From NCBI GenBank assembly GCA_036571765.1, contig BROE01000022.1, positions 15,276,827 to 15,340,826 of the forward strand: a stretch of DNA of 64,000 nucleotides, written 5' to 3'. The notes below the pieces were generated by a model. The model saw nothing but the letters and a program-made list of their open reading frames with translations, had not been told where the DNA came from and made no database searches. The position numbers and the translations under genes are program-made. This stretch comes from Plecoglossus altivelis. Its lineage: Eukaryota > Chordata > Actinopteri > Osmeriformes > Plecoglossidae. Below, in pieces: positions 38,905 to 50,900 of this stretch. Every line of letters begins with the position of its first letter. The stretch's first letter is position 1.

Positions 38905-40832
38905 TGTCAATGCTGATCGATTCATGAACCAGGCGTGTTTTGCTGGTGTAAAGCTCTGATAGAACCTTGAACCGATTGATGGAGGCTGACCTGGTACTTC
39001 TGCGTTTTGCCAAGGACGTTGGCCAATGAGAACATGATGGTGTGGTCGTTAGGGAGGAGCTTCAGCGCCTCCCGGCCAATCATCTCAGCTTGGGCCAGGT
39101 TGCCTAGACGACAGGACACAGAAGACCAACGGAGGGGTGAAGAGGAGTTGGAGGTAGAGATTTAGAGCCAAGCAAGACTGGCGTGGGCACAGAGAGGAGC
39201 GTTACAGAAGTGAAACTGCTGTGAATGATCTGACTTTGACATATATGACATGTTGCCAGAGAAATCTAAAAGAAAGACATGAAATAATTGGCCAAATAAT
39301 GCAGTAGCCATTTGTACATGACGCTAACTCCTATGGTGTATAGAGAGAGTGTGTTAGGGTTGGACCAGCACTGCATCTAGGATAGCGTGTTGCTGGACTG
39401 TCAGTGTCTAAGATAATCCTGATGTGTGTGTGTGTTACAGCACAAAGAAATGTGTGTGTGTATGTGTAAAGAGAGAGAGAGAAAAAAGAGAGAGAAGAGA
39501 GATGAAGAGAGCAGCGAGATGAGAGAGAAGAGAGAAAGAAAGTATTGTGTTTGGTCTAGTCAGTGTGTTAATACCATGTATGGTTGGTACTGCCTAGTAA
39601 ATCTGTCAGAGAGTGTGTGTGGTTTGTGGTGTGTGAGGTGGGCCACCTAGGCATGTCATAGCAGAGTTTTCCTCTCTGGCGCATTGGATGAGTCACTTAG
39701 TCTCTAATTAAGCTGAACACAAACCACTATTATTCTCTGTCAGTTGACCGTCTAGTCTGGAGGAGGAACGACAGACGAAGGAAGGAAGGCAGAAAGAAAG
39801 AGAAAAAGAAAGACAGACAGAGGGGGAAGGGAGCTCCAATCATACCCAGTCCCCTGAGCTCTACATGCGGGTATTCCGGTTTTGGTGTGTGTGGGTGTGT
39901 GTGGTGTTGTGGTGTTGTGACATTGTCTACATTTCGTCTTTCGTCTCAAAGAGTCCGTGCAAAAACGAGAGGAGGGGAGAAACACAACAACAACAGCAGC
40001 AAACAAACAAACAGGAAAAAAGCATCCGTCTACTCTGGTCTTTTGGAAATGACATCCTCTGTTCCTCCTCACTTTTGAGGGGGTGGGACAGGGGTGGGGG
40101 GTGGTACAGGACAGGGGGGGGCACTCTCCCTGTCTGTCAGATTTTGGGGAGAAACAAATGGGAAGGGGAGGGGGTGGGGGCACTCCGAGGGGGCGCTCTC
40201 CTGCCTGTGTCCGCCCGCGTTTGATCGGGGACACGCTGGGCTCTGATTGGACGGTTCCCGGGGCCTCCTGGGAGACTCCGCCCCCTTGGGAGAGGGTTCT
40301 GACAAAACAGCGGCGGCGTCTAGAAATCAGAGCATTCTCCACACGGCAGGGAAGACTGCCTTTAACACTCCGCGCACAAAAGCTTTAATACATAAATTTC
40401 AAGCATTGCTGATTCCCGCTCTTCCGCTCTAATCATATTGGGCGCTTAGATCAAATTTCCTCTCTGTTGCCTCCCCTCCCAAAGTAGGGCTTTTTGTCTC
40501 TTCACTGTTAATGTTGGAACAATGCCGACCCACGACACTCTGAAGAAACGACAAGGGAGGAGGAAGTGTGACTTCCAAGCTCTGTCACTGGCGATCCAGA
40601 ATATCTGATCAGTCAGTGTGTGTGTGCGACACCCACGCATGCAGGCTTGATGCTGCTCCATGTTATTCCAGGCCAGGCTGTGTGTGTCTACCTGTGTGTG
40701 TGTGTGTGTGCATGTGTATGTACCTGTGTGTGTGTGTGTGTGTGTGTGTGTACCTGTGTTGTCCAGAAGGATGATCATGTTGTTCCAGGCCAGGCTGTGT
40801 GTGTCTACCTGTGTGTGTGTGCATGTGTATGT

Positions 40833-40872
<40 letters not shown>

Positions 40873-43800
40873 CTGTGTGTGTGAGAGAGAGAGGGAGAAA
40901 GTTCAGTGGGATAATCAGTGCAAACGTCACTACTGTGTGTGTGTGCATGTGTAGTGTAATGTGTGTTGTGTGTGTGTGTGTGTACTGTGTGTCCAGAAGG
41001 ATGATACATGTTGTTCAGGCAGGGTGTGTGTCTACATGTGTGTGTGTGCATGTGTATGTACCTGTGTGTGTGTGTGTTGTGTGGTGTGTTGTGTTGTGTG
41101 TGTGTTTTTTTGTTTGTGTGTGTGTGAATGGGGGGTGGGGGTGGGTGCAGTCGCTGAATGTTTTTTTTGTTTGTGTGTGTGTGCGTTGTGTGTACCTGTG
41201 TTGTCAAAGGAATATGTTGTTCAGGCTAGCTGTGGTCGGTTGAGCACAGTGGCGTTCCTCCAAGCGTTGAGAGCGTCAAGGTGTCTGTTTAGGTCAGCAT
41301 ACTGTAGAACACATTAGTAGGGTGGGGTCTTAGTAGAGCATACTGTAGAACACATTAGTAGGGTGGGGTCTTAGTAGAGCATACTGTAGAACACATTAGT
41401 AGGGTGGGGTCTTAGTAGAGCATACTGTAGAACACATTAGTAGGGTGGCGTCTTAGTAGAGCATACTGTAGATCACATTACTAGGGTGGGGTCTTAGTAG
41501 AGCATACTGTAGATCACATTACTAGGGTGGGGTCTTAGTAGAGCATACTGCAGATCATATTAGTAGGGTGGGGTCTCAGTAGAGCATACTGTAGATCACA
41601 TTAGTAGGGTGGGGTCTTAGTAGAGCGTACTGTAGAACACATTAGTAGGGTGGGGTCTTAGTAGAGCATACTGTAGATCACATTAGTAGGGTGGGGTCTC
41701 AGTAGAGCATACTGTAGATCACATTAGTAGGGTGAGGTCTCAGTAGAGCATACTAAAGATCAAATTAGTAGGGTGGGGTCTTAGTAGAGCATACTAAAGA
41801 TCACATTAGTAGGGTGGGGTCTTAGTGGCTGGTGTGTGACTAGGTGGTGTGTGACTAGGTGGTGAGTCACTAGGGGGTGTGTCACTAGGGGGTGTGTCAC
41901 TAGGGGGTGTGTTACTAGGGGGTGTGTGACGAGGTGGTTAGTCACTTGGGGGTGTGTGACTAGGTGGTGAGTCACTAGGGGGGGTGTACCTAGGGGGTGT
42001 GTGACTAGGTGGTGAGTCACTAGGGGGTGTGTGACTAGGGGGTGTGTCAATAGGGGGTGTGTCACTACCCACCAGACGCCCCAGGTTGTAGTAGCAGTCA
42101 GGGTACTTCCGCCGGAAGCGGATGGCGTTCCAGTAGCTCTGCTCTGCCTCCTGGAACTTCCCCAGGCTGTTCTGAACAATACCCAGGTTCATCCAGGCAG
42201 CAGCAAAGTCCGGTCTGCGAGGAAAACACACACACACACACACACATTACGTTACAGATGCACCTTTACCATCATACAAAATCCTCATTTCTGTCCGACC
42301 CAAGTCTGGCTATGGACCAGAGGGGTGTGAACACGGGTGTCCCTAGCCACAATAGCATTGGTGTTCCCAGGTCTCTGTGAAGGAGGGATCCCCCCCACGC
42401 AGCCAGGGCTCTGGGGAGGGAAGGCACCACCTACTGTATGGAGACGGCCTTGGCCAGAAGCCGTTCTGCCTCGGCCAGCTGCTCTCTCTCCTTCAGGATG
42501 TTCCCCAGGTTGTTCATGGCGTGGACGTAGGTGGGGTGCAGCCTGGACGGAGACAGGCAGAGATAGAGGAATCACCCGGGGGGTGGATAATGGGGGTAAC
42601 TTCAGAAAGCAGGGTTAACGTGACTGATTCTGAGCTGGGAAACAAAAGAGTTTCGTTTCGGATTCGGAAACAGGCGGTGAAAACGTGTTCGTCCAACTCT
42701 AGTCGACTCTGAGGAAAGCTTACGCGCGAGGATATACAAACCCCTGGCCAGTGGAACAGAGACAGGACTATTCATCGTGGGAACAGGAGACAAACGACTC
42801 AAACCACCCATTTCTCTCTGCTCAATATATTAACGACCTCTGATGACGTATCCAATGTTTACTTCATTAAAAAGCATTACTAAATTGGCAGCGGAAGAGA
42901 ATGAGTTGGCATGTGGCTAGAGAAAGCGTGGAACATTTTAATCTTGTGTTCCGCTTCTTCAACACTTAAACGTGCGTGTGAGTGTGCAGACTTATTTACC
43001 TGCAAACCAACAGGCACTACATGCACCGGGAAGCAACTGAAGATGAAATATAAGAATAGACTTGAAACCAGTGGGGTATAATTGCAATATAAGCAATTGT
43101 GATGTCGGCGATCGTCACTAAACAGCCTTTAGTGGCTACGTCCAAGCGAAACCTTTTTTTTTATTTTTTTATTGTCAGCCATCCCCACGCTACTAAGTAT
43201 GTGATCGTGTCGAATTGAAGCGTGTTGAAGTAAATGCTTTTCCTCCATGTAAGTCTAAAACTGAGCACACTGGACGTATTCAAACTTGACATACTGTAAA
43301 TAGCCAATAGGAAACTGGCCTGAAGAACAGAAGGGCGGGGCCAGCGCCACAGGACTGGCCAACAGCCTTGCATTTTTATTGGGGAATAAAGAATACTTTG
43401 TCAAATAAAAGGCGTACGTTATTATATGACACAGGGGAAGCAAAGGATCAATTATTAATGATTGTGGCATATTGTATCTCTGACCTCACACCTAACTTGT
43501 TCTGTCCACTTTGTGACGTGTGAATGAGGGCTGAGAATATTGCTCAGGTTACTGTTTCGGCAGAAACACGGTGAAGCTCTAAAAAATACGAATCAGGGAA
43601 TGTTTAACGTGCGATGGGGGTCTGATCGCCAACTCCAGACTAAGATTTCAGCTAGATATTTCTGCTTTAAAACCATGTCGTTTTATTCTGTGAGAAAATG
43701 CCATTCCTGACACTTTCAGTTGGCAGGTTCCAGTAAAAGGGTAACACTGGATAACCTCAATGATTGGGTCATTAAAACCTACCAGCGAGAGGGTTAGCAG

Positions 43801-46800
43801 CAGAGTATGTTGCCGTAGTAACTGACTGAGAGACCCGTTGAACTGGCTCTGACACCACAGACCCAGACTGTCCAACAACTCAGAGTCACAATTCTCTTTT
43901 CACTAAAACCACTTTCTGAAACATGCCCACTGCGGATCTGCCCACAGGCTCCAGTCAAGTGTCAATTCAAATTTGAAGGCAATAGTACAGAATACACGGA
44001 GTTTGTGTTGGTCGTAAAATGGATGATTACGGGATTTGATTGAATCTTGCTTTATACATATTTAGTCATGTGGCTTTGATAGCAGTATTACAGACAGGTG
44101 TTGTGTGTTGGTGTTTTGTGTGTTGGTGTTTTGTGTGTTGGTGTGTTGTGCAGTACCTGACGGCTTCTCTGTAGTACTTTATAGCACCCGAGCTGTTTCC
44201 TGTGTCAGCCAGGTTTTTACCTACGTTGTAATGGACCTAGACAACACAGCATAGTTACACACGCACACTGAAAAACACAAGAGACCAGCACAGATGCACC
44301 ACAAAGCCCACAGACAGACAAAGAGGCCGACCCCCCCTCCAAAAAAGACCCCCCCTTCCGTGTGTGTGTGTCTCACCTTGGCGTTCAGGGGGCAGACAGA
44401 CAGCGCGCTGGTGAAGAGGCTCCCTTCAGACCTCCACTGGTGGCTGCGCAGAGCACAGCGGGCCACATGCACGCACAGCAGAGCAAGCACGCAACCTCGG
44501 AACGGCCCCTGCGCACGCACAAACGCACACACACAATAACGAATACGTATTATAGAATTCCCCCTGTTGTCCTTCCCTAAGTATCCGGCAAACTGGAGCC
44601 AGTACCATGTCAGAACCTAGCGATGCCTGGGGCCCATGGCGTTAAGTGTTCTCCGCACGGCTGTGTGTGTTATGTAGGAGGCTGGATGGATGAATTCGGT
44701 CCAAAGCCAATCTGGTGCAGTGATTTCCCTTGATGGCCTTCCAGTGGCTGCAGCAGGCCACCAGATTGTAGATCAGCTGATATACCTGGTCTAGTGTGTA
44801 CTATGCAGTATGCCATGTAATATGGAGTGTGTAGTACAGATTGCATAGTGCAAAGTGTTTAGTATGTAGTTTGTGGTATGTAGTGTGTAGTATGCAGTGT
44901 GAAGTATGTAGTGTGCAGTTTGTGGTATGTGGTGTGCAGTGCATAGTATGTAGTGTGTCGTAAGTAGCATGTAGTGTGTGGTATGTCCTGTGCAGTATGT
45001 GGTGTGCATTATGTGGTGTGCAGTGTGCAGTATATAGTGTGTAGTATGTGGTATGTAGTGTGCAGTATGTAGAGTGTAGTATGCAGTATGTGGTGTGCAG
45101 TATGTGGAGTGTAGTATGCAGTATGTGGTGTGCAGTATGGAGTGAGCATGCCTACCCTGAGTGCTCTCCGGTGAAGGCAGCAGGACCCCAGGGCATAGGC
45201 CAGCAGCAGACAGTACCCAGCAGAGGACAGGTACAGGACTCTCTCAGCGATCACAAAGCCCACCCTGAAGAAGACATTGGAGGCAGGCAGGAAGGGCACC
45301 CCCATCAGCACCAAGCCCAGGGTCAACGTCCTGGAGGTGGGAGGGGCAAGGTCAGAGGTCAGAGGTCAGGGGATAACTGGGAGGGATCCTTCTGGATCAT
45401 TCTATAAGAGTAGATGTGCAAGTAGGCCGGATGGCACTGCAACGTTCGCGGGGGTATTCATCAATGGTCACACGCATGATCAACTTTACAACAACCTTGT
45501 GTGAAAGGGAAGAGAATATCCACACTGTGGTCATTGAGACCAAACCCTAGAGATTTGATCTGGATCAAATTAACTGGGGGCAGACACGTAGAACCATGGT
45601 TCCTGTTGCAGAACTCTGAGTGTTCCCTCGTCCAGCAAGTACAAACACTTGAAAATCTACTGAGAGAACGTCGAGTTGCCCCTGAAGTGGTCAGGATGAG
45701 ATGTTCAGGTCACACTTCAGTGGCTATGGTCCGTTTTCATTATCAGGAGGCCAACATGCACATTATTTCATATACTGTATAGAGAGTGAGAGAGAGGGAG
45801 ATGTAGAGCAGTGGGATTGAGAGAGAAATGGAGCGTTGGGGAGAGAGTGAGAGAGGGATCAACAGAGCAGCAGAGAGGGAGAGTTGGAGACATGAATAGA
45901 CAGAGGGAACAGAGAGGGAGAGTTGGAGAGTAAGGAAGACAGGGAGATCAGCGAGAGGGAGAGAGACCAGAGATAGCCGCGTTTTTACCTTCTTTTCTGC
46001 TCGTCCTGTGAGCATAAGGCTTGGCTTATCAAGCCTATCAGGACGCACCAGAGCAGCAGAGGCCACACCATCCTCCAATCGGCAGTTGACTTAATGAGAG
46101 GCACGCAGCCCATGGACCAATCAAAACACAACCACCAGGGACAGAGCAGCAGCCAGGCATTTAGAGAGTAGTAGTAATTGTAGTTCACTATCTACGAGTC
46201 AGACGAGTGCATGAGGGATGTGGATGGAAAGAGAGAAAGAGAGAGAGGGGGGTGAGATAGACCTGTTAAAACATCAAAACTCTCTTTAAAGCACAAATCA
46301 AACCTAAACAAATCCAGTTGATTTAGAGAGCGCATTTTAAAGCAACAGCCCTCGACCAAAATGCTGTAGTCAGAGTGGCAAAAGGCATTCGACAACACAA
46401 GACGTACACAAACCAAGTTTAACAAACAAGACAGATGAAGAGAGGCAATCGTCACACAGTGTTGAAAGACGACTAGTAAAAACGAGTCTTAAGATGGGAT
46501 TTTAAAACAGGCAGCGTAGTAGCCAGACTGATATACAGACAGGCCTGTAGCCAGCCAAGTGAATGTGGACCTTTTTGCACTTTTCCCCTTCTTTGTACTA
46601 AGGTTTAGGTTAAAAACCCAAACATTTAGCAGTGGGGACAGAGGATCGAACTACCCAAACACCACTGTCCAGCCTGTAGAGGCAACTTGTTCCAGAGTAA
46701 AGTCAGACTGAGCTTCACAGAGTTAATAACATGAATTTACCACCCAAAATAAGGATTCTTTTACAGGATCAAAAGAGGCTAACCAGGTGATATTCTTACT

Positions 46801-47875
46801 CTGAGAAACATGCTCTCTTCAAAGGAGGCGGGGTTGTCGACTTCAGTGAATGATGGCGGCCCCGTTCCCATGATCCTCCAACGCGAGTAAAGCAGCATGA
46901 CTCCGCCCACGGCCAGGAGAGCCAATCGCGTCAGGAGTCCTGTCGGCAGTATACCGCCCCCCTGACAAGGAGCACCAATCCACTGTCAGCATCCACTCAC
47001 CTAACACGGAGCACCAATCCGCTGCCAGTGTCCCGTGTAGCTGATAAACAAGCCTATCTACAAACAGGAAAGTCTTACCGCTTTACCACTTCTTCTGAGG
47101 ATTTTGAGACCTCGGAAATCGGAGGAGGATGCGATAGTCATAGTGGACGAGGTCGAGGAGGAGGAAGGAGAGGTGGAGGGGGAGAAGGAAGAGGATGAGA
47201 AAAGGGAGGATGAGGGGGACGAAGAGCATGGGAGGAGGAGCGGGGTTAAGGGGAGGCAGAGGAGGAGGGGGAGAGGAAGCGGTCGGGAAACTCACACTCG
47301 CAGACTTCCTCCTCAGTAGCAGCCTCTGGCTGAGCTCAAACACGTCCACTTTGCAGATGAGGAGCACATCAAAGGCTGCGTTCACCCCCTAAAGGGTGAG
47401 AGACACACAGCTCCTACCAGTTTCTCAAGACGCAACACTTCAGCATGGTAGAGGAGTGTAAAGGACACTAGTGTTGTGTATAGAGGAAGCTGAACGCAGG
47501 AGAGGGTTTGTGTGGCCCTACCAAGACAGTGATGCCCTGCTCCTTACTGAGCATGGCGGCAGCACACAGAGAGAGGCTGAGAGCGATCCACTGGATAGAC
47601 ACCTTCTCACCCCTGTCTCCCCCTGCAGACAGCAACCGCAAGCTGGAATCTGGACACGTGGGGTCTGTGTTTGCCTAGTGGTAGCTTAAGACCTTTTGGA
47701 CCGGGAAGGTCAAGGAGAGCACCTACCTCGGTGGAAGGCTTTGCAGTAGGTCAGGAAGGAGAGCTGGAAGAATAAAGCACAGAGAAGGTCTGCTCGACCC
47801 ACTATCCCTGCCACCTAAGAGAGAGAGACAGCGAGAGAGAGAGACAGCGAAAGAGAGAGACAGCGAGAGAGAGAG

Positions 47876-47916
<41 letters not shown>

Positions 47917-50900
47917 AAGAAGGGGGAGATGATGTCATAGTGGGAAGGCGAGATTCATTACCACGCAGTTCCATCACCACACAACCGCAGGCCCCCCACC
48001 ACACCACTGTAGAGCCACACCACTATAAAGCCACCATCACTGTAGATCAGAGGTGTCCGATTCTGGTCCTCAGGGGCCCCCTGTCCTGAACGTTTTAGAT
48101 ATCTCCGTGCTCTAGCACACCTGATTCTGATGAATGGGCTGTTAACAAGCGCTGTGGAAGCCTCACATTGACCATTCATTGAATCGGGTGCGCTAGAGCA
48201 GGGAAACATCTCAAATGTTCAGGACAGTGGCCCCTGAGGACCAGGATTGAACACCCCCTACTGTAGATCCACCCCTGCTGTAAAGCCACATTGCTGTAGA
48301 TCCACACCACTGTGCATCCACACTACTGTAGGTCGCCCACCACACCCCTGCAGACCCCCCGCACACAGTACTATGTCCTGTTTCTCCTGTTCTGCCCTGT
48401 GCTGTTACAATACTGATACATTAGTGACCAATTAGAGGACTCTCATATGTGTACATGTGTGTGCTGTAAAGCTAGGGTCATGGGGCTAGCTAGCTCCTTT
48501 GATAAATCCAGCACATCCAAATCAGTGGTCTGTCTGCTCCCGTCCCCTCTGTTCTGACTGAGGCTGATTAAAGAACAGAGTTGGGGGGAGGGGGAGGGCA
48601 GCCTTCCAGCTAGGCACTGCTGCCCAAACACACACACACACACACAGCCAGCTAGTCAATAAGCATACCCGCACTGCTAATAGTCTGGATGCTCTACAAC
48701 ACACACCTTTGTCGAACCAAACCCAGTCTGCTCTTTGTTCAACTCGCGCGCCCCTAATGAATGTTTAATAGCACGACCCCTGGGTGGCAGGGTGCATGGC
48801 TGCGGCTTTAAAGGAAGGAGTTACTGTTTACTTTCCGTACCACCGGGACTCTCCAACTGCACCATCCCACATTGTTTTGGCGGGGTGGGGCGAGGAGGTC
48901 TAGGTGGAGGGAGGGGGTGGCGAATCAAAGATGTCTGGTGGGGCCAGTGAGCTCCGACATGACAGGAATCAAACAATCCACTTTCACATGGCCGACCAGG
49001 GCATTTAATATAGCCTGCTGAGCCTCCAGTGAAAACCAAGTCTGGTGTATTACAACAATGGTTTCTCTTTGTAGACATAACCACAGTGTACTTGTGGGTA
49101 TTTATGTATACAAGTTTATGTACACTATCAATGTGGATAGTGTGTGTGTGTGTGTGTGTGCGTCTTTGGAGCATGCTCCAAAAATGGCGACAGTTGGGAG
49201 CACCAGTCCAAGCATGTCAAACAAGTTCTTTTCAAGCCCTGGTGCCACATACGCCACAAGATGATGCAGCGATCGTGTTCTGGGTCATTGGGCAGACACT
49301 TTTCCGCTTGGACCTGGACGGAGGGTGTCTTTGTGCGAGGGTGAGTGTGCGTGCGCTTACGCTCTCAGTGTGGACAGGGTGCACGCCGAAGAGCAGAGCG
49401 GCCAATAGCGACGTCTTAGGAGCCTGGTAGAGTCTCCGCCCTTCGCCATCGTAGGCCAGCCCACCGATAAGTATGTCGAACACATCGACCATCAGGGCAG
49501 AAATGACAGCGTGGAGGACAATGTTCAGGATATGGAAGCCCGCAGGGTGCAGCCCTCCAGCCAAGAGATAGTTGAGCCTGAAAGGACCACAGACACATCA
49601 ACTCTCTCAACCTCTTCTCCTGGTTTATTTAAATCGCTGCTTGTCTTCTAAGATGTCTGCGCATGGATTGTGACACCATACACCAAGTATGCGTTGCGCG
49701 AACACGTGTTTCCATGCGCGCGTGTGTCTGCGTGCGTTTGGACGTCTGTGTCAGTGTGTACGCGCGATGCGTGGCGTGCTGTACCTGAACGTGAGGACTG
49801 TGAGTGGCCGGTAGGACTTGTGGCTTGTGTTGCTGCTCAAGTTACTTCCCCAGAAGTCATTCCTCCAGATGTTGTTCAGGGGAGTGTCTGGATTCAAGTC
49901 CTGCAGTAGCCACCCACACACCCAAAAAGAGAAATACTGATGACAGCAAAACAGTTTACCACAAAGTAACATCATTATTTGTCTGAGTTATTATTAAGGT
50001 AAACACGAGTTCTATCGCCTATTGTCATTATTAAGGTCTGTGTGTGTATGAAAGAGAGAGAGGGACATAGAGAGACAGACAGAGACAGATGATAAAGAGT
50101 GACAGAGACACCGCATTATATATTATAAGGCCCATCACAATTGTATCGCATCATTACTTTATTAACGGCTCTGTCGGGTGCCTAAAGAGAAGAGACACGA
50201 GACAGAGGAGTAGAGACCGAGAGAGAGAGAGACAGACAGACACGACAGACAGCAGACAGAAACAGACAGACAGACAGATGGATGGATGGATGGATGCATG
50301 GATGGTGGGGGGATGGATGGATGGACTGAGTGAGGGAGAGCTGGAGGGAGAGGTAAAGAGAGAAAGGAGAGAGACGAGGAGACGAGACGAGGAGACGAGA
50401 GAGAGTAGAGAGAGGAGNNNNNNNNNNNNNNNNNNNNNNNNNNNNNNNNNNNNNNNNNNNNNNNNNNNNNNNNNNNNNNNNNNNNNNNNNNNNNNNNNNN
50501 NNNNNNNNNNNNNNNNNNNNNNNNNNNNNNNNNNNNNNNNNNNNNNNNNNNNNNNNNNNNNNNNNNNNNNNNNNNNNNNNNNNNNNNNNNNNNNNNNNNN
50601 NNNNNNNNNNNNNNNNNNNNNNNNNNNNNNNNNNNNNNNNNNNNNNNNNNNNNNNNNNNNNNNNNNNNNNNNNNNNNNNNNNNNNNNNNNNNNNNNNNNN
50701 NNNNNNNNNNNNNNNNNNNNNNNNNNNNNNNNNNNNNNNNNNNNNNNNNNNNNNNNNNNNNNNNNNNNNNNNNNNNNNNNNNNNNNNNNNNNNNNNNNNN
50801 NNNNNNNNNNNNNNNNNNNNNNNNNNNNNNNNNNNNNNNNNNNNNNNNNNNNNNNNNNNNNNNNNNNNNNNNNNNNNNNNNNNNNNNNNNNNNNNNNNNN

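Noticed and set aside
39752..40342. Minus-strand open frame of 196 codons in intron 14
   Set aside because: Lies in an intron of TMTC4, Pro-rich from the G-rich plus strand, with no recognised family.
40753..40799. Copy 3 of the exon 14 end as the true exon
   Set aside because: It lacks the 5' half of the exon, and the sequence before it (ACACACACAG) would give a frame-incompatible partial exon. More likely a duplicate or misassembled piece.
40446..41207. Minus-strand open frame of 253 codons
   Set aside because: His/Thr-rich translation of (CA)n repeats with embedded TMTC4 exon 14 fragments; not a separate gene.
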